Shown: positions 35,731 through 44,494 of the stretch, piece by piece
Numbering within the stretch: the first letter of the stretch is position 1
Layout of the letters: the number at the start of each line of letters is the position of its first letter
Origin: Fusibacter bizertensis
GTDB lineage: Bacteria; Bacillota; Clostridia; Peptostreptococcales; Acidaminobacteraceae
Direction of reading: 5' to 3'
Length of the DNA stretch: 64,000 bases
NCBI RefSeq assembly: GCF_029914245.1
Contig: NZ_JARYZI010000009.1
Span: forward strand, 1 to 64,000
Notes under the pieces: generated by a model
Database searches by the model: none
Told to the model about the DNA's origin: nothing
Seen by the model: only the letters and a program-made list of their open reading frames with translations
Translations under genes and position numbers: made by a program

Positions 35731-35785
35731 AAAAAAATCCCATCTGCATAGGTATACACATTATACCATACAATTGGGATTTTTA
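35731..35785. terminator. hairpin between ferredoxin and Crp/Fnr genes, with nested promoter element
   Basis: AAATCCCA and TGGGATTT arms with T-runs on both strands. The loop holds TATAAT on the minus strand inside the palindrome GGTATA-N5-TATACC (35751-35767), which may be a -10 box and operator for the Crp/Fnr gene. Confidence 0.6.
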
Positions 35786-35843
35786 CAGGGTGAGGCTTAT
35801 GCCTTCACTATAACATTTTCGCCATTTATTCTGATGCGATCGT

Positions 35844-36038
35844 CTATTCTAAAACAAGCGCTCTAGTTGGACAAAATCTAATACATTTGCCACATTTGAT
35901 GCATTTATCCATGTCTACTGTTGGTGCACCATAACCAATTTGACGCATTGCATCAACTGGACATACACGAATTGCTGGACATGGATGATTTTGTGGACAT
36001 CTGTTTAATTTCACTACTAGTTTTAAATCATTACTCAT
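35844..36038 (-). CDS. small 4Fe-4S ferredoxin-like protein
   Basis: A 64-residue protein with eight Cys. The C-terminal set CIKCGKCIRFCP is a standard 4Fe-4S motif. The first set, CPQNHPCPAIRVCPVDA, has wider spacing than a classical 2[4Fe-4S] ferredoxin, with three of its Cys plus the last Cys of the second set able to form another cluster. GAGGTG precedes the ATG. It probably carries electrons in the cytoplasm. It lies upstream of the Crp/Fnr gene. Confidence 0.88.
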   Translation of the reverse strand: MSNDLKLVVKLNRCPQNHPCPAIRVCPVDAMRQIGYGAPTVDMDKCIKCGKCIRFCPTRALVLE

Positions 36039-36138
36039 TTTAACACCTCTTCTATGAAATACCTATTCTTCAAATTACTTTTTAGTCAACAGATGTTATT
36101 ATAGGCTTTTCCCAAAGTAGCATCAGTGATTAAATCAC

Positions 36139-36903
36139 TTATCTAAATAAATACCCAGTCATAGACATGGTCCCCATCAAGCATTTGTCATTGAAAACTT
36201 CGATTTCATCATCGTCAGTTACTGCACCTAGTGCATACAAAAGCGGAAAATAGTGATCCGGAGAACTAAATGCTCTATCTGTATAAATGTCTGTTTCATG
36301 ATAGTTAATCGCTGCATCATAGTTACGACTAAGGATGTTCGTTTTGATGTAATCGTCAAAAGCTTGAGCCTCTGGGTAACCACCTTCCATGTTCCAGTTT
36401 ATCAGTCCAAGGTTGTGGACGATGTTGCCACTTGCTAAGATGAGAACGCCTTCTTCCCTAAGTGACTTCAGTGCTTTTCCTATTTGATAATGCGCCTTTG
36501 CGGGTGCTTTATAGTCCACACTAAGCTGTACCACTGGGATTTCAGCTTCTGGAAACATACGACAAAGAACGGACCAAGTGCCATGATCGATGCCCCATTT
36601 ATTATCTATAATAGTATTCACACCTACCAGACGCATTACTTCATCAGCGAGTTCTTTTGAACCTTTCACAGGGTATTTTAGTTCATATAGTGCTTTAGGA
36701 AAACCATACATATCGTAAATTTGATTAGGCACATCTACATCTGAAGTCTTCGTGCCATCAGTATACCAATGCGCAGAAATAGCCAAAATTGCTTTTGGCT
36801 TTGGTAGTTTACGCCCTAATTTTTCCCACTCTTTTGTGAATTCATTGTCTTCAATTGCATTCATAGGTGAACCATGCCCTACAAATAGTACTGGCATCTT
36901 CAT
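36139..36903 (-). CDS. ygiD: YgiD-type 4,5-DOPA extradiol dioxygenase family protein
   Basis: A 254-residue LigB-type extradiol dioxygenase. VLFVGHGSPMNAI gives the first metal His, ISAHWYTDG the second, and DHGTWSVLCRMFP and ASGNIVHNLG the further metal/active-site residues. The E. coli homologue opens the ring of DOPA in vitro; the natural substrate in an anaerobe is unclear because O2 is needed. GGGAGG precedes the ATG. It is a single gene. Confidence 0.88.
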   Translation of the reverse strand: MKMPVLFVGHGSPMNAIEDNEFTKEWEKLGRKLPKPKAILAISAHWYTDGTKTSDVDVPNQIYDMYGFPKALYELKYPVKGSKELADEVMRLVGVNTIIDNKWGIDHGTWSVLCRMFPEAEIPVVQLSVDYKAPAKAHYQIGKALKSLREEGVLILASGNIVHNLGLINWNMEGGYPEAQAFDDYIKTNILSRNYDAAINYHETDIYTDRAFSSPDHYFPLLYALGAVTDDDEIEVFNDKCLMGTMSMTGYLFR

Positions 36904-37002
36904 TGTGACCTCCCTCTAAATAGGTTTATGTTAAAAGAATATACCCATTTAGAGAGAAGTACAACGAGGAAATAAGAAGGATGATACTAAAGTGTTTTTA
37001 AA

Positions 37003-38205
37003 TTATAGTTCAAAGGATCCCATATTGGAAATCACTTGATCTGAGTTTTCGTCTTTGCCATGTTTTTCTCCGTCTTTAGAAGCACTTGAAGCTTTGATCA
37101 CGCCATGGTTAACTTTAACTTTTTTCATGATGATGCCATAAAGCGATTCAGGGCATTTGAGTGCACCATAATTTTCTATTTTAACGAGTTTTTCTTCAAG
37201 CTCATCAGGTGAAACACTGTCATCAAACTTAAGTGAACCATAGTTGATGAGTGATAATGTTTTAAGTGTTTTAAGATAAAAATCTGTTATTTTCATCGCG
37301 CTAGTATTTGTGACTGCATTTGGATCAATGACTTTCACGTTTTCTACTTTTTCGATGATATTTAAAACCTCTTTATAATCAGGTTCATTGACTTCTAAGT
37401 TTTTACAGATAATCCCTGTCACTTTAGCAATCAATTCCTGTGCAGAAACTTCTATCACTAATTTGCCTCTTACATAGAGTTTTGGTGCTTTTAAGTTTGT
37501 AATAGTGTTTGCATCAAGTGTTAACTTGTCAAAATATTGATATTCAGGTGTAAGTACATGTTTTTCTACCTCTAAATAATTCTCAATTTTACCAGCGATT
37601 TTTTTGATGTTATCTTTGCTCACAATCACTGATTTTAGTACGCGAATATTTTTAAAGGTCTCATCAAAGAGCGCTTCATCAAATGTATCAAGTGCAATCA
37701 ATTCATCTATCACAAGTTTAGTTCCAGGTGTTACACCATACATGTTGTTGTCAATCAAGATAAATTTACCTTCAACTAGTCGCTCTCCTTCTTTGTAGAC
37801 CACTGAATCACCATTTACTTGTAATTTTCCAGTGAGGACACCAAGATCGCTTTCCATGATGAAGACGCGTCCGTTGATGGTTCCACGGTATATTTTACTT
37901 AAAAGCTGCGCATCGCCAATAGGTTCAACAAAGAGTTTGCCATTAACGACGATGCACACCTGACCTTCAAACGCTTCAAGCATCACTTTAGTCAGTCTAT
38001 ACTCACCATTTTGGATCACAAGTTCTATACCATCAGGTAAAGTCAACACGTTACCGATATTTGATTGTTCTACATTACTAATCGCAGCGCTTTGTTCATC
38101 TGTCACAATAATTGTACCGATATTTTCAATCTTGCCAATTTCTAAAACTTCTTCTTTTGTTGCTTTTCTTAGATCCAATAATCCGATATTTTTATAAATT
38201 TTCAT
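37003..38205 (-). CDS. 400-residue repeat-containing protein of unknown function, in ECF sigma operon
   Basis: A 400-residue soluble protein with no signal peptide or membrane segment. It has recurrent short beta-type units centred on I/V-x-N-Y/I/V-G: KIENIGTIIV (25-34), NIGNVLTLPDG, LINYGSLKFDDS, KIENYGALKCPES and VNHGVIKA near the C-terminus. This spacing suggests a beta-solenoid or Leu-rich-repeat-like stack, rather like a bactofilin. The last 35 residues are charged and probably disordered. I do not recognise a named family. AGGAGG precedes the ATG. It is the third gene behind an ECF sigma factor and a 42-residue protein. Confidence 0.7.
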   Translation of the reverse strand: MKIYKNIGLLDLRKATKEEVLEIGKIENIGTIIVTDEQSAAISNVEQSNIGNVLTLPDGIELVIQNGEYRLTKVMLEAFEGQVCIVVNGKLFVEPIGDAQLLSKIYRGTINGRVFIMESDLGVLTGKLQVNGDSVVYKEGERLVEGKFILIDNNMYGVTPGTKLVIDELIALDTFDEALFDETFKNIRVLKSVIVSKDNIKKIAGKIENYLEVEKHVLTPEYQYFDKLTLDANTITNLKAPKLYVRGKLVIEVSAQELIAKVTGIICKNLEVNEPDYKEVLNIIEKVENVKVIDPNAVTNTSAMKITDFYLKTLKTLSLINYGSLKFDDSVSPDELEEKLVKIENYGALKCPESLYGIIMKKVKVNHGVIKASSASKDGEKHGKDENSDQVISNMGSFEL

Positions 38206-38234
38206 GTAATCCTCCTAAGATTAATTTAATAGAT

Positions 38235-38363
38235 TTATTTTGTCCAATTAAACCATTTTGCTTTTTGCTCTTCAATTTTTTCTTCTTCTTCGATAGGTCT
38301 AAATATGATTCTACCACTTGGATCATTAAGCCATAAGCCGTTATATAATTGATTGTTTTTCAT
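38235..38363 (-). CDS. 42-residue acidic small protein between sigma factor and repeat protein
   Basis: An ATG-to-TAA frame with a strong GGAAGGAG ribosome site nine bases before the start. It begins MKNNQLYNGLWLNDPSGRI, has a run of four Glu in the middle and ends KAKWFNWTK. The second half should be a charged helix with aromatic residues at its end. It starts 34 bases after the sigma gene and stops 29 bases before the repeat-protein gene, so it is the middle gene of the operon. It is too small for a zinc-finger anti-sigma factor but could bind the sigma factor; that is a guess. Confidence 0.65.
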   Translation of the reverse strand: MKNNQLYNGLWLNDPSGRIIFRPIEEEEKIEEQKAKWFNWTK

Positions 38364-38397
38364 AGGAATGCTCCTTCCTCATCTCACATAAATGATG

Positions 38398-38862
38398 CTA
38401 TTCGTAAGGAACTGCCCTTCTAAGTTGACTGATTGCTTGACTGAGTCTCGACCTAACTGTCGATGGGTTCAGCCCTAATCGTTCGCCGATTTCTACACTG
38501 CTATAACCTTCTAGGTACCTAAGTACCACGACAACGCGTAGTGAATCGGGAAGCTGACTGAGCAAATCTGATGTGATCAAATGGTCTTCAATATTTGCTT
38601 CATAAGGCACTTCCATTGCTTCGTCGAAAACACCCTTTCGTCTTTCACGTCTAAATTGATCGATGAAAGTCGTTTTGATGGTAGTCAGTAGCCAACCTTT
38701 AATCTGCATCGGATGCATCTGTGCAAATAGCTCATATTGATCTATTGCTTTGACATATGCTTGCTGTACGAGATCTTCCGCATCCTCTTTGTGCCGGCAT
38801 AGAGAACTGGCATATCTCAGTAAGTCCGATTGATAAGTTTCATAGATTTGATAAAGTTGCAT
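38398..38862 (-). CDS. ECF-type RNA polymerase sigma factor
   Basis: About 154 residues with sigma regions 2 and 4. Region 2 has YQSDLLRYASSLCRHKEDAEDLVQQAYVKA and WLLTTIKTTFIDQFRRERR. Region 4 has LPDSLRVVVVLRYLEGYSSVEIGERLGLNPSTVRSRLSQA. I chose ATG 38862, six bases after AAGGTGG. No recognisable anti-sigma factor is encoded next to it. It heads the operon with the 42-residue and 400-residue proteins, which are its likely targets or partners. Confidence 0.9.
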   Translation of the reverse strand: MQLYQIYETYQSDLLRYASSLCRHKEDAEDLVQQAYVKAIDQYELFAQMHPMQIKGWLLTTIKTTFIDQFRRERRKGVFDEAMEVPYEANIEDHLITSDLLSQLPDSLRVVVVLRYLEGYSSVEIGERLGLNPSTVRSRLSQAISQLRRAVPYE

Positions 38863-39060
38863 GTTAACCACCTTTTGTGTTGTGTTTGCGATTACACTAA
38901 TATAACGAATGAGAATCACAAAGTGTCCAAAGAAATTTAAAATATTTAAAAAGTTTTTTTTACATTCCTACTATTATATGCCCACACACAACATAAATAA
39001 AACGCATAAATCGAAATAGATCACAAGGATAGCTGCTTTCACATTATTCAGAGTATACGC

Positions 39061-39109
39061 AAAAAGACCCTATAGGATAGACATTTTTCTTTGTCTATTC
39101 TATAGGGTT
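39061..39109 (-). terminator. intrinsic terminator after the flavodoxin-like gene
   Basis: ACCCTATAG-A-ATAGACA pairs with TGTCTAT-C-CTATAGGGT (one mismatch), followed by CTTTTT on the minus strand. Confidence 0.85.
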
Positions 39110-39131
39110 CAGTACGCTCCAATATATAGCT

Positions 39132-39803
39132 TTATTTACTAATGTACTCAACGTACTTTTCAATCGGCATCAGTTCCATATCTAATTTGGCTTTTGTTTC
39201 TTCAGATACCTTCAAATTACTAGCTAACTCATATCCTGTAGTTGATACAATCTCCAAGTATTTGTTAACAATTTTCATGACTTCTGGATCTTTACTTTTA
39301 AGTAGCATACCACAATTTCTGTACACTTCTAGTATTGGATCCATTGTTTTCATTACCATTTTCATGGTTTCAAAATTATGCTCTCCTGGAAATCCAGCAT
39401 TAGCTATAATGACCACCTCAGGTAATTTAATTTGCTGGTTTGCCATGTTATAGTTTCCATCATGTTCTACCACAGTTGGCCGCTTAATAGGGATAAGTCT
39501 ATCCATGAAGTTTTTTAGATGTGCTGTCATATTCCATAGATAAACTGGTGTAGCAAAACAAACGATATCAGACGATAAACAAGTTTGAAGAAGGGTATCC
39601 ATATCATCTCTGTGAATACATTTACCAGGCGTTTTATGCCAACATGCGAAACACCCGACACAATGGTTCACGTCTTTCTCACTTAAAAAAATATTTTCGA
39701 CATCTGCACCAGCTTTTCTTGCACCCTCTAATAATGCAGTAGCAATGATATGCGTATTGCTATTTTCACCTCGAGGGCTTCCATTAAATACAGTTATTTT
39801 CAT
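39132..39803 (-). CDS. flavodoxin-family NAD(P)H-dependent FMN reductase
   Basis: A 223-residue flavodoxin-like reductase: VFNGSPRGENSNTHI for the FMN phosphate, CVGCFACWHKTPGKC (a Cys pair seen in iron-sulfur flavoprotein relatives), and FATPVYLWNMTAHLKNFMDRL for the isoalloxazine ring. AAAGGAG precedes the ATG. Its start overlaps the TetR stop by four bases, so the two are coupled, and its expression is probably set by the TetR operators upstream. Substrates could be quinones or nitro or azo compounds. Confidence 0.85.
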   Translation of the reverse strand: MKITVFNGSPRGENSNTHIIATALLEGARKAGADVENIFLSEKDVNHCVGCFACWHKTPGKCIHRDDMDTLLQTCLSSDIVCFATPVYLWNMTAHLKNFMDRLIPIKRPTVVEHDGNYNMANQQIKLPEVVIIANAGFPGEHNFETMKMVMKTMDPILEVYRNCGMLLKSKDPEVMKIVNKYLEIVSTTGYELASNLKVSEETKAKLDMELMPIEKYVEYISK

Positions 39804-40369
39804 ATGATGAGCTCCTTTAATAAATTAATTTGTAGAGTTAACATGTCCTTAGACATTGCAAGTATTGATGACGAGGTCTTCAGGCTATCCATAAAATATA
39901 TAATATGTGTGGCAACAACTTCTATGTCAAAAGTCTTAAACACCTTTGTTTCTTGTCCATGTTCAAGAATCATCTTGAGTATATTGACACTATCTCTTAT
40001 CCGCTGATTTAAACTTTCTCTTTGATCAGGTTCTGCAAATGCAAATTCATGAATTGCAAAATAAAGTCCATTCTTATCACTAAAGATATCTTCTACTTCC
40101 TTACGAAAATAGGCATCTATAATTCTCTCAGCAGGTACTTTTTTCTCAATATTTTCCACTACCACTGAACGATTCATCTCTAGATCAGCATCAAGCATCT
40201 CGATGAAAATCTCCTTAGTAGATGAAAAATGCCTATATACCCCTCCCCGGCTCATTTGGCATCTATCACATACATCTTTCATTGTTGCAGCAGTATATCC
40301 TTTTTCTGAAAACAAATTAATCGCGTTTTCAATAATAAATTGTCTAGTTTTATCCCCTTTAGTGATCAT
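39800..40369 (-). CDS. TetR-family transcription regulator
   Basis: A 189-residue TetR protein with HTH at residues 8-50 (QFIIENAINLFSEKGYTAATMKDVCDRCQMSRGGVYRHFSSTKEIF). The C-terminal ligand domain is helical. GGGAGG precedes the ATG. It is first in a two-gene operon with the flavodoxin-like reductase. Two copies of a 12-bp palindrome in its promoter are very likely its operators. Confidence 0.87.
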   Translation of the reverse strand: MITKGDKTRQFIIENAINLFSEKGYTAATMKDVCDRCQMSRGGVYRHFSSTKEIFIEMLDADLEMNRSVVVENIEKKVPAERIIDAYFRKEVEDIFSDKNGLYFAIHEFAFAEPDQRESLNQRIRDSVNILKMILEHGQETKVFKTFDIEVVATHIIYFMDSLKTSSSILAMSKDMLTLQINLLKELII

Positions 40370-40394
40370 AAGCTAAATCCTCCCGCTCATAAGC

Positions 40395-40444
40395 GACACG
40401 CGTGTCTTTAATCGATTATACGACACACGTGTCGTTTTTGTCAA
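40395..40444 (-). promoter_or_regulatory. tetR promoter with two palindromic operators
   Basis: TTGACA (40439-40444) and TATAAT (40415-40420), perfect hexamers 18 bases apart. Operator 1, GACACGCGTGTC, is at 40395-40406 just downstream of the -10 box. Operator 2, GACACACGTGTC within ACGACAC-AC-GTGTCGT (40420-40435), fills the spacer. Centres are 27 bp apart. Confidence 0.85.
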
Positions 40445-40524
40445 GGCTTTTTAATCACATATTAAATACCATAACTGCTAATACGAATTATTCTAACTGC
40501 AAGCGTTTATTGGAATTCAGCCTT

Positions 40525-40580
40525 AAAAAAAACCGAGCTTTAGAAAATTAGTTTTTATGCTAATTTCTAAAGCTCGGTTT
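40525..40580 (-). terminator. intrinsic terminator after metA
   Basis: A long stem (AAACCGAGCTTTAGAAA-TTAG with its complement) and AT-rich loop, followed by eight T residues on the minus strand. Confidence 0.88.
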
Positions 40581-40625
40581 AAACTAGTATATCATAACCT
40601 TTTGAGGCTATATTACATAAATAAA

Positions 40626-41531
40626 TTAAAGCTCAAATGGCGTCTCCTGATACACATAGTAGTTCAGCCAGTTGGCAAAAAGCAGATGCCCATGCGAGCG
40701 CCACTTCACCACGATCTCTTTCTCTGGGTCATCCTCTTCAAAATAATTAGCAGGCACATCAATCGGAAGTCCTCTCCCCTTATCTCTAAAATACTCAAGT
40801 GATAACGTCTCTGGGTCATACTCCGAATGCCCAGTCGCATAAACCTCTCGTCCATCTTCTGACACGATTAGCCCAATTCCAGACTTTTCTGAGTAAGCCA
40901 CGATTTCAAGGTTACCAGCTTTCTCAATATCCGCACGTCTAATTTCAGTATGCCTAGATTGCGGAATATAAAATGCATCGTCAAATCCCCTGAGCAACTT
41001 CACATGCTTGCTTTCAAGCTTATGCTCAAAAACACCAAAGCACTTTTTCGATAGTGGGTATTTTGGGATGCCATAGTGTTTATAAAGTGCCGCTTGCGCC
41101 CCCCAACAGATGTGGAAAGTAGCAAAGCCATGGTATCTGCTCCACTCCAAAATCGCTTCAAACTCCTCCCAGTAACTAACTTCTTCAAAGGGAAGATTCT
41201 CAACCGGTGCACCTGTGATGACGAGACCGTCAAATTTCAGGTCCTTTACACTTGAAAATGGGACATAAAACCTTTCAAGGTATTCTTTTGACGTATTTTG
41301 AGGGATATGACCATCTAACTGGATGAGCACAATTTCAGTTTGGAGTGGTGAATTCCCAAGTACTCTTAAAAGCTGCGTCTCAGTGGTTTCTTTCGTAGGC
41401 ATGAGATTCAAGATACCGATCCTAAGTGGTCTGATATCTTGGTGCTCAGCTCTAAATTCTGTCATGGTAAATATATTTTCAGCTGCCAGTGTGGAAGCCG
41501 CTGGCAATTCATTTGGTATTATTATTGGCAT
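40626..41531 (-). CDS. metA: homoserine O-acetyltransferase (MetA)
   Basis: A 301-residue MetA-family enzyme that activates homoserine for methionine synthesis. The nucleophile Cys is in [12 protein letters not shown], the catalytic His in [10 protein letters not shown] and the Glu in [22 protein letters not shown] carries Glu at the position (111 in B. cereus numbering) that selects acetyl-CoA; succinyl-CoA enzymes have Gly there. This fits the downstream enzyme MetY, which uses O-acetylhomoserine. AAGGAG precedes the ATG. It starts 11 bases after metY in the same S-box-controlled operon. Confidence 0.92.
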   Translation of the reverse strand: MPIIIPNELPAASTLAAENIFTMTEFRAEHQDIRPLRIGILNLMPTKETTETQLLRVLGNSPLQTEIVLIQLDGHIPQNTSKEYLERFYVPFSSVKDLKFDGLVITGAPVENLPFEEVSYWEEFEAILEWSRYHGFATFHICWGAQAALYKHYGIPKYPLSKKCFGVFEHKLESKHVKLLRGFDDAFYIPQSRHTEIRRADIEKAGNLEIVAYSEKSGIGLIVSEDGREVYATGHSEYDPETLSLEYFRDKGRGLPIDVPANYFEEDDPEKEIVVKWRSHGHLLFANWLNYYVYQETPFEL

Positions 41532-41542
41532 GGGTCGCTCCT

Positions 41543-42832
41543 TTACAGCTGCGAAACATCAAGTGCCTGAGCAAGATCATCAAGTAAGTCATCTACATTT
41601 TCAATCCCGATAGAGATCCTAATAAGATCTGGTGCTACACCTGCTTTGATAAGATCTGCTTCGCTGAGCTGTGCATGAGTGGTACTTGCCGGATGAATCA
41701 CAAGCGACTTAGCATCTGCAACATTTGCCAGTAGTGAGAAGATTTCCAGTGCTTCGATGAATTTCTTACCCGCATCAGCACCGCCTTTGATTCCAAAGGT
41801 AAAGATCGAACCCGCCCCTTTAGGATAAAACTTCGTTGCTAGGTCAAAATAAGGACTGCTTTCAAGGCCCGGGTATTTTACCCAGCTTACAGCAGAATGT
41901 GCTTCAAGATAATGCGCGATTTTTACAGTATTGCTCACATGTCTCTCAAGTCTTAAGGATAGCGTCTCAAGTCCTTGTAGAAGTAAAAATGCGTTAAAAG
42001 GACTTAAGCAAGCGCCTGTATCTCTGAGTAGCTGTACCCTTGCTTTTGTGATGTAAGCGGCTGCGCCAACATCTTGCGCATATCTGATACCATGATAACT
42101 CTCATCAGGTTCAGTTAAACCGGGGAATCTACCAGAAGCTACCCAGTCAAAATTGCCTGAGTCTACAAGTAAGCCACCGATTGACGTCCCATGACCACCG
42201 ATGAACTTTGTCGCCGAGTGCACGATGATATCCGCACCGTGATCAAAGGGTCTAAAAAGATATGGCGTTGCAAAAGTGTTGTCCACGATTAGTGGGATAC
42301 CGTGTTTATGTGCTATTTTAGAGAGTTTTTCTATATCGATGATATTGATCTCAGGGTTACCGATAGACTCTACAAAGATCGCTTTCGTTTTATCAGTGAT
42401 CGCTTCTTCAAATGATTCAAGTCTAGAAGGTTCAACGAACTTTGTGGTGATGCCAAACCTAGGGAAAGTTACTTTAAAAAGGTTGTAAGTGCCACCGTAT
42501 AGTGTGGTAGCCGCTACGATTTCATCACCTACACCAGCGATGTTCAAAATCGCATAAGTGACAGCTGCTGAACCAGAAGCGACTGCAAGTGCGCCGACAC
42601 CACCTTCAAGTAATGCGATGCGTTTTTCAAGGACATCTGAGGTTGGGTTCATGATACGCGTATAGATATTACCCGGTTCTTTCAGGGCAAAAAGGTTAGC
42701 TGCATGCTCTACATCTTTAAAAACATAAGATGAAGTTTGATAGATGGGAACTGCTCTAGAACCCGTTGTCGGATCTGCTTCTTGTCCGCCGTGTACTTGA
42801 AGTGTTTCGAATTTAAGATTTTTGTCGCTCAT
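41543..42832 (-). CDS. metY: O-acetylhomoserine sulfhydrylase (MetY)
   Basis: A 429-residue PLP enzyme of the Cys/Met metabolism family that makes homocysteine from O-acetylhomoserine and sulfide. The N-terminus [29 protein letters not shown] is characteristic. The PLP Lys is in [11 protein letters not shown], and the binding Asp in [21 protein letters not shown] precedes the ATG. It is the first gene behind the SAM-I riboswitch and is followed by metA. Confidence 0.93.
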   Translation of the reverse strand: MSDKNLKFETLQVHGGQEADPTTGSRAVPIYQTSSYVFKDVEHAANLFALKEPGNIYTRIMNPTSDVLEKRIALLEGGVGALAVASGSAAVTYAILNIAGVGDEIVAATTLYGGTYNLFKVTFPRFGITTKFVEPSRLESFEEAITDKTKAIFVESIGNPEINIIDIEKLSKIAHKHGIPLIVDNTFATPYLFRPFDHGADIIVHSATKFIGGHGTSIGGLLVDSGNFDWVASGRFPGLTEPDESYHGIRYAQDVGAAAYITKARVQLLRDTGACLSPFNAFLLLQGLETLSLRLERHVSNTVKIAHYLEAHSAVSWVKYPGLESSPYFDLATKFYPKGAGSIFTFGIKGGADAGKKFIEALEIFSLLANVADAKSLVIHPASTTHAQLSEADLIKAGVAPDLIRISIGIENVDDLLDDLAQALDVSQL

Positions 42833-42931
42833 GTTGTCATTCTCCTTTAATTTTAATTTACCAGAAGAAGAGAATCTTTGGGCATCGAGCCCTCTTATTC
42901 TGTCACAAGCAAGTTGTGACGAAACAACAAA

Positions 42932-42954
42932 GACCCCTTTCCAAGAAAGAGGTC
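42932..42954 (-). terminator. S-box expression-platform terminator
   Basis: GACCTCTTTC-TTGG-GAAAGGGGTC followed by TTTGTTGTTT on the minus strand, just downstream of the aptamer. A second hairpin (GTCACAA/TTGTGAC, 42902-42920) lies between it and the metY start. Confidence 0.75.
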
Positions 42955-42974
42955 AAAATATAAAAAGTTTGGGT

Positions 42975-43080
42975 CCTCTCTCATCTCTCAGTTTAAAAAC
43001 TGCAGGAATTAGCACCATGCTAAAAAGCTGGTTGCCGGGCGTCATAGGGCCTGTCCCTCCGCCACTCTGGATAAGAGTAT
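42975..43080 (-). ncRNA. SAM-I (S-box) riboswitch
   Basis: On the minus strand the conserved S-box core is present in order: CTCTTATCCAGAGTGGCGGA, GGGACAGGCCCTATGACGCC, CGGCAACC, GGTGCTAATTCC and GAGATGAGAG, which pairs with the first element to close P1. It senses S-adenosylmethionine and should end transcription ahead of metY-metA when SAM is high. Confidence 0.95.
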
Positions 43081-43100
43081 CTCGTTATTCGGTTTTGACT

Positions 43101-43129
43101 ATATTAGCATGATAAAAAAGCGTTGTCAA
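43101..43129 (-). promoter_or_regulatory. promoter of the metY-metA operon
   Basis: TTGACA (43124-43129) and TAATAT (43101-43106) with 17-base spacing on the minus strand, about 15 bases upstream of the riboswitch. Confidence 0.7.
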
Positions 43130-43235
43130 CATGAGATTTACAAAATACTGTTCTAATTGAAAATTATTCTCACATGTTAATTATGCTCAAATTTTCATAA
43201 AACTCATTTTATTACATGCCTTGTATACTGGTAGC

Positions 43236-44342
43236 TTAAGAAAAATGAATGCGCTTTATACTCATCTGGATGTATTCTTCAATATCCGCTAGTCTTTTCT
43301 CATCTTTGATGGTTAAAAAAGTATAGGTTACGCCAACAGTGCCAGCACGGCCTGTTCGTCCGATACGGTGAACATAGTTTTCAGTATCATCCGGTAAGTT
43401 ATAGTTAAACACATGGCTCACGCCATCTATATCAAGCCCTCTTGCTGCGACATCTGTTGCCACAAGGTACTGAAGTTCTCCCGTTCTAAACTGCTCCATG
43501 ACAAATTCTCGCTTTGCCTGAGTGAGTCCACCGTGTAAGACTTCTACAGAAAAACCATCTGCAAGCATATCTTTATAAAGGGATTCTGAACCCATCCTAG
43601 AGCGACAAAAAACCAGTGCTTTTTGCGGAAAATTTTGTTTTAACACGGTTTTAAAATCTGCATATTTCTTACGGTTTGAAGTGACAACTACGAACTGCTC
43701 TATCGCCTCTAACGTAATCTGCTTTTTAGGCGCTTTTACAAGCACGGGATCTACCAAGATCTCATGTGAAAACGAATCTACGGTTTGAGAAAGCGTCGCT
43801 GAAAAGCATAATGTCTGCTTTTTAACAGGTGTCTGCTCTAAAATCTCATCCACTTCTTTTCTAAAACCTATATGGAACATCTGATCTGCTTCATCGACGA
43901 TCAACATCTTAAGCGCATCAAAATTAATAGCACCTCTTCTGAGATAATCTAAGATTCTACCCGGCGTACCAATCACGAGCTGTACTTCGCCACCAAATTT
44001 GTGAAGCTGTGCAACGACGTCTTGTCCACCATAAGCAGTGAGTATCCGCATCGGTGTGATTTCAGCAAGCTGTTTTGCCACTTTAGAGATCTGGATCGCA
44101 AGTTCTCTGGTTGGTGTGATCACGAGCCCTTGTATACGGTGGTCTTCAGTATCAATCGTTTGAAATAACGGTAAAAGAAAGGCTAAAGTCTTTCCAGTTC
44201 CAGTTTGTGCTTCACCTAGTACGTCTTTTCCCTTTAATGCCTGCGGTATACTAAGTGATTGTATCGGTGTTGGGGTATGAATCTCCATTGTTTCTAGTGC
44301 ATAGACGAGTTCAGGTGAAACCCCTAATTTATAAAATGACAT
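43236..44342 (-). CDS. DEAD-box ATP-dependent RNA helicase
   Basis: About 368 residues, the bare two-domain helicase core without a C-terminal extension. Motifs: TPTPIQ (Q motif), AQTGTGKT (I), PTRELA (Ia), TPGR (Ib), VDEAD (II), SAT (III), ATDVAARGLD (V) and HRIGRTGRAG (VI). It remodels RNA, probably in ribosome assembly or cold adaptation. I chose ATG 44342 behind GGAGG. It stands alone downstream of the PPK2 gene. Confidence 0.92.
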   Translation of the reverse strand: MSFYKLGVSPELVYALETMEIHTPTPIQSLSIPQALKGKDVLGEAQTGTGKTLAFLLPLFQTIDTEDHRIQGLVITPTRELAIQISKVAKQLAEITPMRILTAYGGQDVVAQLHKFGGEVQLVIGTPGRILDYLRRGAINFDALKMLIVDEADQMFHIGFRKEVDEILEQTPVKKQTLCFSATLSQTVDSFSHEILVDPVLVKAPKKQITLEAIEQFVVVTSNRKKYADFKTVLKQNFPQKALVFCRSRMGSESLYKDMLADGFSVEVLHGGLTQAKREFVMEQFRTGELQYLVATDVAARGLDIDGVSHVFNYNLPDDTENYVHRIGRTGRAGTVGVTYTFLTIKDEKRLADIEEYIQMSIKRIHFS

Positions 44343-44428
44343 ATTATCCTCCATGAAAATCATATCATTATATCACATCGCAAGATTTATAAAAAGTTAC
44401 TACGGCTTTGTTTTTGGGGTAAATACTT

Positions 44429-44465
44429 AAGAGCTATATCAAATATACACTTTGATATAGCTCTT
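44429..44465. terminator. 15-bp perfect inverted repeat after ppk2
   Basis: AAGAGCTATATCAAA and its exact complement around TATACAC, 30 bases past the PPK2 stop. The T-run on the minus strand is poor, so it may work as a terminator or as an RNA-stabilising hairpin. Confidence 0.55.
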
Positions 44466-44494
44466 TCTCAATAGTCTTATATAACTTTTCTTAT

